From positions 1-64,000 of the forward strand of contig CABUBH010000003.1 in NCBI GenBank assembly GCA_902489775.1: a stretch of DNA of 64,000 bases, read 5' to 3'. The stretch comes from an uncultured Collinsella sp. GTDB taxonomy: Bacteria > Actinomycetota > Coriobacteriia > Coriobacteriales > Coriobacteriaceae. Position numbers and translations under genes: made by a program. The notes under the pieces are model-generated. The model was not told the origin of the DNA. It saw only the letters and a list, made by a program, of their open reading frames with translations, and ran no database searches. This document shows positions 14,380 to 21,858 of this stretch, piece after piece (positions within the stretch are counted from its first letter, which is position 1; each line of letters starts with the position of its first letter).

Positions 14380-16875
14380 TTAGCTAATTCCCACAAACAT
14401 GCAGCCCGAGGTCGCCCCGCGCAGGCGGGCGGCGGGCTTGCGACCGGCCTGCGCTGCTTCGACGGCACGACGGACGCGCGCGACGGCACGGCCAATCTCA
14501 TCGGCATCGAGCAGCGTTCCATCGACCATAAGACGACGCACGCCGGCATCGAGCAGCTGAGGCACCTGCGGCGTGAGGTCGATGGGGTAGGCGTCGTACA
14601 GGCGCGAGCGGCCGTGGATGTCGGTGCGCACCGGCATGACCTTGCCGTCGATATTCTTGAGCGACAGCTTGCGGGAGCGCAGGCGGCAGTTGGCGCAATC
14701 GTGGATGCAGCCGTTGGCAACCTGCAGAATGCAGTGCTCGCTTGTCATGACGCGCGGGCGGCCAAAGACGGTGATGCCCAGGGCCGCAGGAGCGTCAGCA
14801 CCCAGCGAGACAATCTCGTCGAGCGTGATCTCGGGCGAGAGCCAAAACGCACTGGCGCCGCGCTCGGCAAGTGCCTCCATGCAGGGCGTGTTGTGCACGG
14901 GCAGGCAGGAGCGAATCTCGGCCGTGGCGCCGGCCTGGGCGGCAACGGCGAGCTCAGAGATATTGCCGACGGCGACGGTGGCCCCGGCATTGATCCAGGG
15001 GTCGACGCGCACGTGGTCGACGGCGCGGCAGACCTCGTCGAGCACGGGCACGATGCCCTGCTCAGATGCGTCAGCGGGGGAGAGCCCGGCGGCCTCGAAC
15101 GCGTCGGTAGTCATGTAGATGCGCGTGGCGCCCTCGGCACGGGCGGCCTCAGCAGCCTCAATCGAGGTGACGGTGGCGCAGATTTGCGGCTCATCGCGGT
15201 AATGCTCGGGCGTGGGGCGGGATTCACTGACGGCAGTCGACGGCAGCTCCAGCGTGCGGCCGCGTTCCTCGTACGGCGCCAGAATGGCTTCCTCCAGCGC
15301 CTTACAAGCGGCGGCACGCACCTTGTGCACGGCGGAGAAGCCCATGCCGCAGCCCTCGTCGAGGGCCACATCAAAGCTCGCGGCTTCAAAGGGCGAGGAG
15401 CCCATGCGGCCCACGTGCTCAACCAGGTCGGCAGCCTCGACGGCGCGGGTCTTGGCGGCCTCGACGGTAAAGCCCGTAGCGGTGGCGGCGAACGAGGGGT
15501 CGTCGCAGCAGGTGAGCGTAACGGTAAACGGCTCGCCCAGACGTGCCACAACGGACACGTCTACGGCGCGGCGGCGCAGGACATCGCGCTTGAGCGCAGT
15601 CCCGGCGGCGTCGATGGCACGCTGGCTGCGAATCACGCGCACGCGGCAGCCCTCGGGCATGCTTCGGGGCACGCGGCACTCGATGACATCGCCCGCGGCG
15701 GCATCCTCGGCGGCAATGGTGGTCAGGAACTGGTCAAACTCGTCATCGTGGCGAAGCTCCAGCAGGTCGCCCTTGCCCACGGGCTCAAACAGTTCAATGC
15801 GGGCGATGGCGGCGCGGCGACGGCGATCGTCGGGCTTGAGGCCGCGCACATCGCGGTTGGCCAGACGGCTGCCCAGCACCGTGCCCACGATCTGGCCGCG
15901 GTTGTTGGAGCGCTCGTAGCTCATCATCTCGTCACCCGAGGTACCGTCTTGGTAGGCGTGCGTAAAGTCACGGTTAAAGCAGCGCTTGAGCTGGCGCTGG
16001 CGGGCGGCCTCTTCATCCTTAGAGGTCGAAACATCGGCCAGCATGTCATCAATCTGATGACGATACACGTCGACGATGGAATACACGTAATCGGGGGCCT
16101 TCATGCGGCCCTCGAGCTTGAGCGATGCGGCGCCGGCGTCATACAGACGGCGAACAAGCTGCGAAGTGTTGGTGTCGCGCGGGCACAGCGCGCGCTCGCG
16201 ACCGGCAGGGGAGAGCGAGCGACCGTTCTCGTCAATCAGTTCGTAAGGCAGGCGGCAGGGCTGGGCGCACATGCCGCGGTTGGCCGAGCGGCCCGCCATG
16301 GCAAAGCTCGACAGCAGGCATAGGCCCGAGTAGCAAAAGCAGATGGCGCCGTGGCTAAAGACCTCGAGGTCCACATCGGGCGCGGCCTTGTGAATGGCGG
16401 CAATCTCGTCGATGGAAAGTTCGCGCGAGAGGGTCACGCGGTCGGCGCCCTGCTCGCGGCACCAAAGGGTTCCGCGGTCGTCGTGGATGTTCGCCTGGGT
16501 TGAGATGTGCGTCTCGATGTCGGGCATCGTGCGCTTGACCTCAAAGAACAGGCCCCAGTCCTGGATGATGAAGGCGTCGGCGCCCAGCGTGGAGCACCGA
16601 TAGATGAACTGCAGCGCATCGCCCATCTCGGACTGCTTGATGACGATGTTGACCGTGACGTAGACGCGCGACCCGGCTAGATGTGCAGCGCGGCAGGCTT
16701 GCTCAAAGGCCTCGTCGGTAAAGTTGGTGGCCTTGCGGCGGGCGTTGAAGCTGCCCATGCCGCAGTAGATGGCGTCGGCGCCTGCGGCGAGTGCGGCGGC
16801 GAAGGGCTCGGGCCCTCCGGCGGGCGCCAAAAGCTCGGGTCTGCGGTTGGTGGTTCGACTGGCGGTTGCGGTCAT
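14380..16875 (-). CDS. rlhA: U32 family peptidase / 23S rRNA C2501 hydroxylase-like protein
   Basis: This is a large (831 aa) member of the U32 family. The E. coli homologue RlhA (YdcP) hydroxylates C2501 of 23S rRNA, and others act in prephenate-linked tRNA hydroxylation. The chain starts with RPELLAPAGGPEPFAAALAAGADAIYCG. It has the cysteine-bearing U32 signature around residues 170-205 (SHGAICFCYSG, then RSANRGMCAQPCR) and a second C-terminal U32-like half ending with CIHDCANCRLRSRKLS. The length matches long RlhA-type proteins. It forms an operon with the downstream pseudouridine synthase, which supports an rRNA modification role. A second, truncated U32 gene lies at 63,877. Confidence 0.82.
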   Translation of the reverse strand: MTATASRTTNRRPELLAPAGGPEPFAAALAAGADAIYCGMGSFNARRKATNFTDEAFEQACRAAHLAGSRVYVTVNIVIKQSEMGDALQFIYRCSTLGADAFIIQDWGLFFEVKRTMPDIETHISTQANIHDDRGTLWCREQGADRVTLSRELSIDEIAAIHKAAPDVDLEVFSHGAICFCYSGLCLLSSFAMAGRSANRGMCAQPCRLPYELIDENGRSLSPAGRERALCPRDTNTSQLVRRLYDAGAASLKLEGRMKAPDYVYSIVDVYRHQIDDMLADVSTSKDEEAARQRQLKRCFNRDFTHAYQDGTSGDEMMSYERSNNRGQIVGTVLGSRLANRDVRGLKPDDRRRRAAIARIELFEPVGKGDLLELRHDDEFDQFLTTIAAEDAAAGDVIECRVPRSMPEGCRVRVIRSQRAIDAAGTALKRDVLRRRAVDVSVVARLGEPFTVTLTCCDDPSFAATATGFTVEAAKTRAVEAADLVEHVGRMGSSPFEAASFDVALDEGCGMGFSAVHKVRAAACKALEEAILAPYEERGRTLELPSTAVSESRPTPEHYRDEPQICATVTSIEAAEAARAEGATRIYMTTDAFEAAGLSPADASEQGIVPVLDEVCRAVDHVRVDPWINAGATVAVGNISELAVAAQAGATAEIRSCLPVHNTPCMEALAERGASAFWLSPEITLDEIVSLGADAPAALGITVFGRPRVMTSEHCILQVANGCIHDCANCRLRSRKLSLKNIDGKVMPVRTDIHGRSRLYDAYPIDLTPQVPQLLDAGVRRLMVDGTLLDADEIGRAVARVRRAVEAAQAGRKPAARLRGATSGCMFVGIS

Positions 16876-16981
16876 ATCCTGCCTTTCAAAATGCTCAGAT
16901 ACTCAAAAGTATAGTGGGGCCGTCGCGACGGATGATGCCCGCAGTCCAAGTAGGACAAAGTCTTCAGCAGCCCTTGTAGCA

Positions 16982-17053
16982 AAAATGATCCGTTTTCCTC
17001 TGTCCCCCATGGATCACGTGATCCGATGGGGACGGAGGAAAACGGATCATTTT
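16982..17053. repeat. 72-bp near-perfect palindrome
   Basis: The 26-nt arm 16982-17007 pairs with 17028-17053 with one T/C difference (a G-U pair in RNA). The centre is the perfect 14-bp palindrome GGATCACGTGATCC (17011-17024). The outer arms hold AAAATGATCCGTTTTCCTC and TGTCCCC. It lies in the gap between two divergent genes, the U32 gene and ridA, so it is not a simple terminator for either. Confidence 0.8.
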
Positions 17054-17135
17054 GAGCTTCACCGTCCGGTCATGCCGTTCAGCGGCCGACAAGCGCCGTT
17101 GATCGATAAAATATTCTCGCATGGTGATAATTATC

Positions 17136-17164
17136 TTGCATCGAGCAAGCAGCTCCCGTAATAT
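17136..17164 (+). promoter_or_regulatory. Promoter of ridA
   Basis: TTGCAT (17136-17141), a 17-bp spacer and TAATAT (17159-17164) make a good sigma-70-type promoter about 90 nt before the ridA start. Confidence 0.6.
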
Positions 17165-17252
17165 CCCAATCAAGCGCGGTGTTCAGACCGAATTGTGCCT
17201 CCCGGTGCGAACGCCGCGCTCACGCTCTCTATCTGATCGTAAGGAGAAAAAC

Positions 17253-17630
17253 ATGAGCAAGACCGTCGTGTCTTCCGATAACGCACCCGCAGCCATCGGC
17301 CCGTATTCCCCCGGTATCCAGACCGGCAACATGGTGTTCCTGTCCGGCCAGCTGGGCATCGACCCCGCAACCGGCAAGCTGCCCGAGGGCGTCGAGGCCC
17401 AGGCCAAGCAGTCCCTTGCTAACGTCGAGGCTCTGCTGACCGCTGCCGGCGCCACCTTTGCCGATGTCGTCAAGACCACGGTCTACCTGGCCGACATCGC
17501 CGACTTCGCTGCCGTGAACGAGATTTACGCCTCCAAGTTCGAGGCTCCGTTCCCCGCGCGCAGCGCTTTCCAGGTTGCCGCCCTTCCGGCCGGCGGTCTG
17601 GTCGAGATCGAGGTCGTCGCCGCTCTCTAA
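17253..17630 (+). CDS. ridA: RidA family enamine/imine deaminase
   Basis: RidA hydrolyses reactive enamines such as 2-aminoacrylate to the keto acid and ammonia, protecting PLP enzymes. The 125-aa product has the canonical APAAIGPYSPGIQTG start, VFLSGQLGIDPATG and the PFPARSAFQVAALPAGGLVEIEVVA ending with the substrate-binding Arg (PARSAF). AAGGAG lies 7 nt before ATG 17253. It has its own promoter and terminator. Its place beside the purine catabolic genes makes sense, since YgeX (39,498) generates 2-aminoacrylate. That link is inference from known chemistry. Confidence 0.93.
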   Translation: MSKTVVSSDNAPAAIGPYSPGIQTGNMVFLSGQLGIDPATGKLPEGVEAQAKQSLANVEALLTAAGATFADVVKTTVYLADIADFAAVNEIYASKFEAPFPARSAFQVAALPAGGLVEIEVVAAL

Positions 17631-17658
17631 GGCGTTGACCACAACTAAACATGGCATG

Positions 17659-17699
17659 CAAAAGGACCCTGCAGCGTGTGAACTGCAGGGTCTTTTGTC
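17659..17699 (+). terminator. Terminator after ridA
   Basis: GACCCTGCAG pairs with CTGCAGGGTC across 8 nt, flanked by AAAAG and TTTTG. It may also serve the convergent regulator gene ending at 17754. Confidence 0.85.
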
Positions 17700-17753
17700 A
17701 AGTGACGGATCGCTTGTGGAGCCAAAAAGACTGCCCGCGCTCCATTTTGCTCG

Positions 17754-18410
17754 TTAGCCTTCCTTGCGAACTTTTTGCAGGTAGCGGTAGACGCTGGGCT
17801 CCGAGATGCCCAGCGCGGTGGCGGCGCAGGCCACGGCGCCCTTGAGCATGAACACCCCGTTACCGTTGAGGTGGCGAATGACGTCCACGCGGTCGCTCTG
17901 ACCAAGCGACGCTACATCCAGCCCGCGCGCGCTCAGCAACTCGGCAATGCTGCGGTCGATGAGCTCCTGTGTGGACTCCGAAAGGCTTTCGACCTCGATA
18001 GGGGCGGGCTCCGTGCGCGTCGGCGCCGCGTCGAAGCACGCCATGAGCTGCTGCGCCATGGCGTTGATGGAGCGCACAGTCGAGAGGTCGGTGTTGACGC
18101 AGAGCATACCGACGATCTCGTCATTCTCGCGGATAAAGTACGTCGCTGACTCCAACGTCTTGCCGCCGGCACCGCGCCCCTCGTAGCCCGTAATAAACGG
18201 CAGGTCGCAATACTTGGGGTCGTGCATGATCTTGAGCGCCAGATCGGTGGCAGGACCGCCGACCTTACGGCCGCTCACGATGCCGTTGCGAATATCGACG
18301 ATGGCGTGGTCGGGATCCGAGAAATCGTGCAGCACGATTTCGCTGTTCTTGCCGAGTACCTGCTCCAGAAAATCGACCATCGGCAAAAAGCGGCGTACGG
18401 TCTCGTTCAC
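17754..18410 (-). CDS. YheO-like PAS / HTH transcriptional regulator (copy 1)
   Basis: This is a predicted DNA-binding regulator of the YheO/DauR family: an N-terminal PAS-like sensor (about residues 8-125, with VLHDFSDPDHAIVDIRNG and GRKVGGPATDLAL) and a C-terminal helix-turn-helix (GISEPSVYRYLQKVRKEG). It is 218 aa from GTG 18410, chosen because AAAGGAG lies 6 nt upstream; longer frames lack such a site. It is divergent from the NCS2 purine permease and separated from it by 352 bp. A paralogue at 38,567 is divergent from ygeX. Both probably respond to a purine-derived ligand and control this catabolic locus. The ligand is unknown. Confidence 0.85.
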   Translation of the reverse strand: MNETVRRFLPMVDFLEQVLGKNSEIVLHDFSDPDHAIVDIRNGIVSGRKVGGPATDLALKIMHDPKYCDLPFITGYEGRGAGGKTLESATYFIRENDEIVGMLCVNTDLSTVRSINAMAQQLMACFDAAPTRTEPAPIEVESLSESTQELIDRSIAELLSARGLDVASLGQSDRVDVIRHLNGNGVFMLKGAVACAATALGISEPSVYRYLQKVRKEG

Positions 18411-18646
18411 GGGCAACTCCTTTGGGTGAAATCGGAAATGTTCATAACAATTTTTTCTCATGGTAACACGCTGCCCACCATCTCGTATATCCGCAGGTAC
18501 ATTGCGTAATGCAGACGAACGGTAGGAATTTAGCGGTAAACGGTTGACCAAAAGAAAAGTTAGATGTTATTTTGACCAGACACTTTCCTGACCTGCGGAA
18601 ATGCGTTATTTCAGCTGAAGAATAGTCTGATAACAAAAAATTATTA

Positions 18647-18675
18647 TTGAGAATGAGAATCATCTTTAATACGAT
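18647..18675 (+). promoter_or_regulatory. Purine permease promoter overlapped by a Fur-like box
   Basis: TTGAGA (18647-18652), a 17-bp spacer and TACGAT (18670-18675) form a promoter 88 nt before the permease. The spacer reads GAGAATGAGAATCATCTT, which fits the Fur-box pattern of two direct hexamers (NATAAT-like) and one inverted hexamer. Apart from this promoter, the 352-bp gap 18411-18762 holds only AT-rich sequence and no gene. Confidence 0.5.
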
Positions 18676-18762
18676 ATGCAATGAAGGCACAACCTCAACC
18701 CCGCACTGCGTCACAATAGAGCGTTAGATGCGAAAACAACTACTTCGAGGATTGGTGGTCAA

Positions 18763-20157
18763 ATGACCCAGGAGACGGTTACGAACGGCACTGAAGCCCT
18801 GTTCACTCGCGAAGGCATGCCTCCCGTTAAGGAAATGATCCCGTGTGCCCTTCAGCACGTACTGGCATCGTTTGCCGGCATCATTACCCCGGCGGTCATC
18901 ATGGCCGGCGTCTACGGCTTTAATAGCCAGCAGAGTACCGACATCATCCAGGTCGCGCTCATTCTTTCGGCGATCGATACGGCCCTTCAGGCCTTCGCTC
19001 CCTTCCGTCGTATCGGCGGCGGCCTGCCCATCGTCATGGGCGTTTCGTTCGCGTTCCTGCCGGCCCTGCAGGCCATGGGTGCCTCGGGCTTTAGCTTTGG
19101 TGCGCTGCTGGGCGGCGAGATCGTCGGCGGCGCCGTCGCGGTCCTCTTTGGTCTGGCCTACAGCAAGATCAAGTGGCTGTTCCCGCCCGTCGTGACCGGT
19201 ACGGTCATCTTCTCCATTGGCGTCTCTCTCTATCCCACGGCCGTCAAGTATATGGCCGGCGGTATGGGCACGCCGCTGTGGGGCACCCCGCAGGCGTGGT
19301 GCGTCGCTCTTATCACCTTCGCCGTGGTCTTTGCGCTCGCCAACTTTGGCAAGGGCACGCTCAAGCTGGGATCCGTGTTCTTTGGCATGATCGTTGGCAT
19401 GATCGTCTCCATCCCCTTTGGCATGATCGACTTCTCCAGCGTCGCCACCGCTCAGGTCTTCGCCCTTCCCAAGCTCATGCCCTACGCGCTCGAGTTTGAT
19501 CCCGAGGTCTGCATTACCCTCGCCGTCGTGTTCCCCATGGTCGCCATCCAGGTTATCGGCGACGTCTCCGCCGCCTGCCTGGGCTCCATCGACCGTATGC
19601 CCACCGAGCGCGAGCTCTCCGGCGCTATTGTGTCCCAGGGCCTCACCTCTATGGTCGGCGGCCTGCTGGGCGGTCTTCCCACCAGCGCCCTTGGCCAGAA
19701 CGTGGGCATCATCTGCTCCAACAAGGTCGTCAACAAGTGGGTCTTTGTGATCATCGCGGCCGTCTTTGCCATCGCCGGTCTGTTCCCGCAGCTCTCTGCC
19801 GTGCTCTCCGCCATCCCGCAGCCTGTCATCGGCGGCGCGACCGTCGGCGTCTTTGGCACCATCACCATGAACGGTGTGCGCATGTTCACCCGCGAGGGCC
19901 TCACGCAGCGCACCACCACCATCGTCGGCACCTCGGTCGTCTTTGGCCTGGGTATTTGGATGGCCAGCGGCTGCCTCGCCGGCGAGGGCATGCCCACCTG
20001 GGTGTCCACCGTCATCGGCTCCAACGCCGTGACCCCCACCGCCATCATGGCCATTGTCCTTAACCTGATCCTTCCGCAGACGCCGGTCGTGGCTCAGCAC
20101 ATCGATGCCGCCAAGGATGCCGCTGTGGATCTGGTCCTGCCCGAGAGCAAGAAGTAA
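18763..20157 (+). CDS. NCS2 family nucleobase (xanthine/uric acid) permease
   Basis: This is an integral membrane cation symporter of the nucleobase-ascorbate transporter family, importing a purine such as xanthine or uric acid. It is 464 aa with about 14 hydrophobic segments. Family markers are the QH pair in the first helix (LQHVLASFAG), the GVSFAFLPAL segment, and the substrate-site motif GLPTSALGQNVGIICSNK near residue 305. It leads the run permease-ssnA-ygfK-ferredoxin-xdhD on the same strand, divergent from a YheO-type regulator. The context makes uric acid or xanthine the likely substrate; the sequence alone does not separate UacT-like from XanQ-like function. Confidence 0.9.
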   Translation: MTQETVTNGTEALFTREGMPPVKEMIPCALQHVLASFAGIITPAVIMAGVYGFNSQQSTDIIQVALILSAIDTALQAFAPFRRIGGGLPIVMGVSFAFLPALQAMGASGFSFGALLGGEIVGGAVAVLFGLAYSKIKWLFPPVVTGTVIFSIGVSLYPTAVKYMAGGMGTPLWGTPQAWCVALITFAVVFALANFGKGTLKLGSVFFGMIVGMIVSIPFGMIDFSSVATAQVFALPKLMPYALEFDPEVCITLAVVFPMVAIQVIGDVSAACLGSIDRMPTERELSGAIVSQGLTSMVGGLLGGLPTSALGQNVGIICSNKVVNKWVFVIIAAVFAIAGLFPQLSAVLSAIPQPVIGGATVGVFGTITMNGVRMFTREGLTQRTTTIVGTSVVFGLGIWMASGCLAGEGMPTWVSTVIGSNAVTPTAIMAIVLNLILPQTPVVAQHIDAAKDAAVDLVLPESKK

Positions 20158-20169
20158 CCAATTCGGTGC

Positions 20170-20330
20170 TATTCGCCGGCGGACGCATCGCCTCGTCCGC
20201 CGGTGCCATGCGGCGCCAAGCCGCACTTCAAAGGGCTTGTCCCTTTGGTGAAGCGTTGACGGGAGAGGGCCCGTTTCCGGTGTAGGCCGGCGCTTCGCAC
20301 TTCCGCCATGTCAGAGGTGTCAAACCCCGC
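20170..20330 (+). promoter_or_regulatory. Highly structured spacer between permease and ssnA
   Basis: Consecutive hairpins fill this spacer: GCCGGCGGACG with CGTCCGCCGG (about 20175-20203), GCGGC with GCCGC, and AAAGGG with CCCTTT. GTGAAGCG then pairs with CGCTTC-GCAC further on. None has a T run, so these look like mRNA processing or stability structures or a leader for ssnA, not a terminator. No known riboswitch class was recognised. Confidence 0.4.
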
Positions 20331-20353
20331 CCCTGATGTTGAAGGGAGCATTT

Positions 20354-21709
20354 ATGCTTCTGGTCGCTAACGGTTCCGTCTTTACCCGCAACGCTCAGAC
20401 TCCGTTTATTCCCAACGGTGCGGTCGCCATTGACGGAGATACGATCGTCGAAGTGGGCCCCGAGCGCGAGCTCAAGGCCAAGTACCCGGATGCCGAGTAC
20501 GTCGACGCCCAGGGCAACCTCATCATGCCCGGACTTATCAACTGCCACACCCACATCTACTCGGGTCTGGCCCGCGGCCTTGCCATTAAGGGCTGCAACC
20601 CCACCAACTTCCTGGAGAATCTTGAGCAGCAGTGGTGGAAGATTGACGACAACCTGACGCTCGACGGCACCAAGGCCAGCGCCTATGCCACGATTCTGGA
20701 TTCCATCCGCGACGGCGTCACCACGATCTTCGATCACCACGCGAGCTTCTGCGAGATTCCGGGCAGCCTCTTTACCATTAAGGACGCCGCTCAGGAGCTG
20801 GGCATGCGTTCGTGCCTGTGCTACGAGGTTTCCGACCGCCGTGGCCAGGAAAAGTGCGATCAGGCTATTGCCGAGAACGCCGAGTTTGCCCAGTGGGCCG
20901 CCAAGGAGCGTCGCGATAACGACAACCACATGATCGCCGCAATGTTTGGCGGTCACGCCACCTTTACGCTGTCGGATGAGACCATGGATAAGATGGCCGA
21001 GGCCAACAACGGCCTGACCGGCTTCCACATCCACGTGTGCGAGGGCATGAACGATGTGTGGGATTCCCGCCTCAACCGCGGCGGCATCAGCCCCGTCGAG
21101 CGCCTGCTGCAACACAACCTGCTCGGCCCCGACACCATGCTGGGCCACTGCATCCACGTGACGCCCGCCGAGATGGATATCGTCAAGGAGTCCGGCACCT
21201 GGCTGGTTAACAACCCCGAATCCAATATGGGCAATGCCGTGGGCTGCGCCCCCGTGCTCGAATTCTTCCGCCGCGGCATCCCCGTGTGCATGGGCACCGA
21301 CGCCTACACCCACGATATGCTCGAGAGCCTTAAGGTCTTCTTGATCATTCAGCGCCACAACGCCGCCATGCCCAACGTGGGCTGGTGTGAGGCCATGACC
21401 ATGCTGTTCGAGAACAACGCCAAGATGGCCAGCAAGTACTTCGATCGCAAGCTCGGTGTGCTCGAGCCCGGCGCTGCCGCCGACGTCATCGTCATGGACT
21501 ACAAGCCCTTTACGCCGCTGAGCGAGGAGAACATCGACGGTCACATGCTCTTTGGCATGATGGGCAAAAACTGCCGCACCACCATCATCAACGGCCGCGT
21601 CCTGTACAAGGATCGCGAGTTCGTTGGCATCGATGAGGAAAAGATTAACGCGTGGACCATGGCTGAGTCCAAGAAGCTCTGGAGCACGCTCAACGATCGC
21701 ACCTACTAA
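20354..21709 (+). CDS. ssnA: Amidohydrolase SsnA
   Basis: This is a metal-dependent aminohydrolase of the guanine/cytosine deaminase superfamily, a standard member of selenium-dependent purine hydroxylase clusters. Metal ligands are visible: NCHTHIYSGL (HxH, about residue 64), GFHIHVCEG (His), LGHCIHVT (His) and CMGTDAYTHD (Asp). It is 451 aa, normal for SsnA. ATG 20354 follows GAAGGGAGC. It sits between the permease and ygfK. In gut bacteria that degrade uric acid without oxygen, ssnA belongs to the conserved gene set, though its exact step is not settled by the sequence. Confidence 0.88.
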   Translation: MLLVANGSVFTRNAQTPFIPNGAVAIDGDTIVEVGPERELKAKYPDAEYVDAQGNLIMPGLINCHTHIYSGLARGLAIKGCNPTNFLENLEQQWWKIDDNLTLDGTKASAYATILDSIRDGVTTIFDHHASFCEIPGSLFTIKDAAQELGMRSCLCYEVSDRRGQEKCDQAIAENAEFAQWAAKERRDNDNHMIAAMFGGHATFTLSDETMDKMAEANNGLTGFHIHVCEGMNDVWDSRLNRGGISPVERLLQHNLLGPDTMLGHCIHVTPAEMDIVKESGTWLVNNPESNMGNAVGCAPVLEFFRRGIPVCMGTDAYTHDMLESLKVFLIIQRHNAAMPNVGWCEAMTMLFENNAKMASKYFDRKLGVLEPGAAADVIVMDYKPFTPLSEENIDGHMLFGMMGKNCRTTIINGRVLYKDREFVGIDEEKINAWTMAESKKLWSTLNDRTY

Positions 21710-21724
21710 TTCACAAGTAGATTC

Positions 21725-21760
21725 ACGCGCGCCGGATGTTTCGCCGCATCCGACGCGCGT
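21725..21760 (+). promoter_or_regulatory. Strong hairpin in the ssnA-ygfK spacer
   Basis: ACGCGCG and CGGATG pair with CATCCG and CGCGCGT, giving a 13-bp stem with one C/A mismatch and no following T run. GC-rich dyads continue to the ygfK ribosome-binding site. It probably stabilises or processes the polycistronic mRNA. Confidence 0.5.
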
Positions 21761-21858
21761 ATAGGCGGCCTCCGCGGGGTCGCCGGCGCTGTGCTAGCGC
21801 TACACCGTATTTGCGCCCGCCGCGCGGTCTCGCCGGGCGTTACAGAGAGGAGCTCATT

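Noticed and set aside
14614..16323. Long plus-strand open frame opposite the U32 gene
   Set aside because: It is antisense to a clear U32 protein, with composition typical of reverse-strand shadows (rich in Gly, Ala, His).
20170..20330. Purine riboswitch upstream of ssnA
   Set aside because: The region is strongly structured, but the conserved bases of the known purine, xanthine (NMT1) or guanidine riboswitch classes were not recognised.
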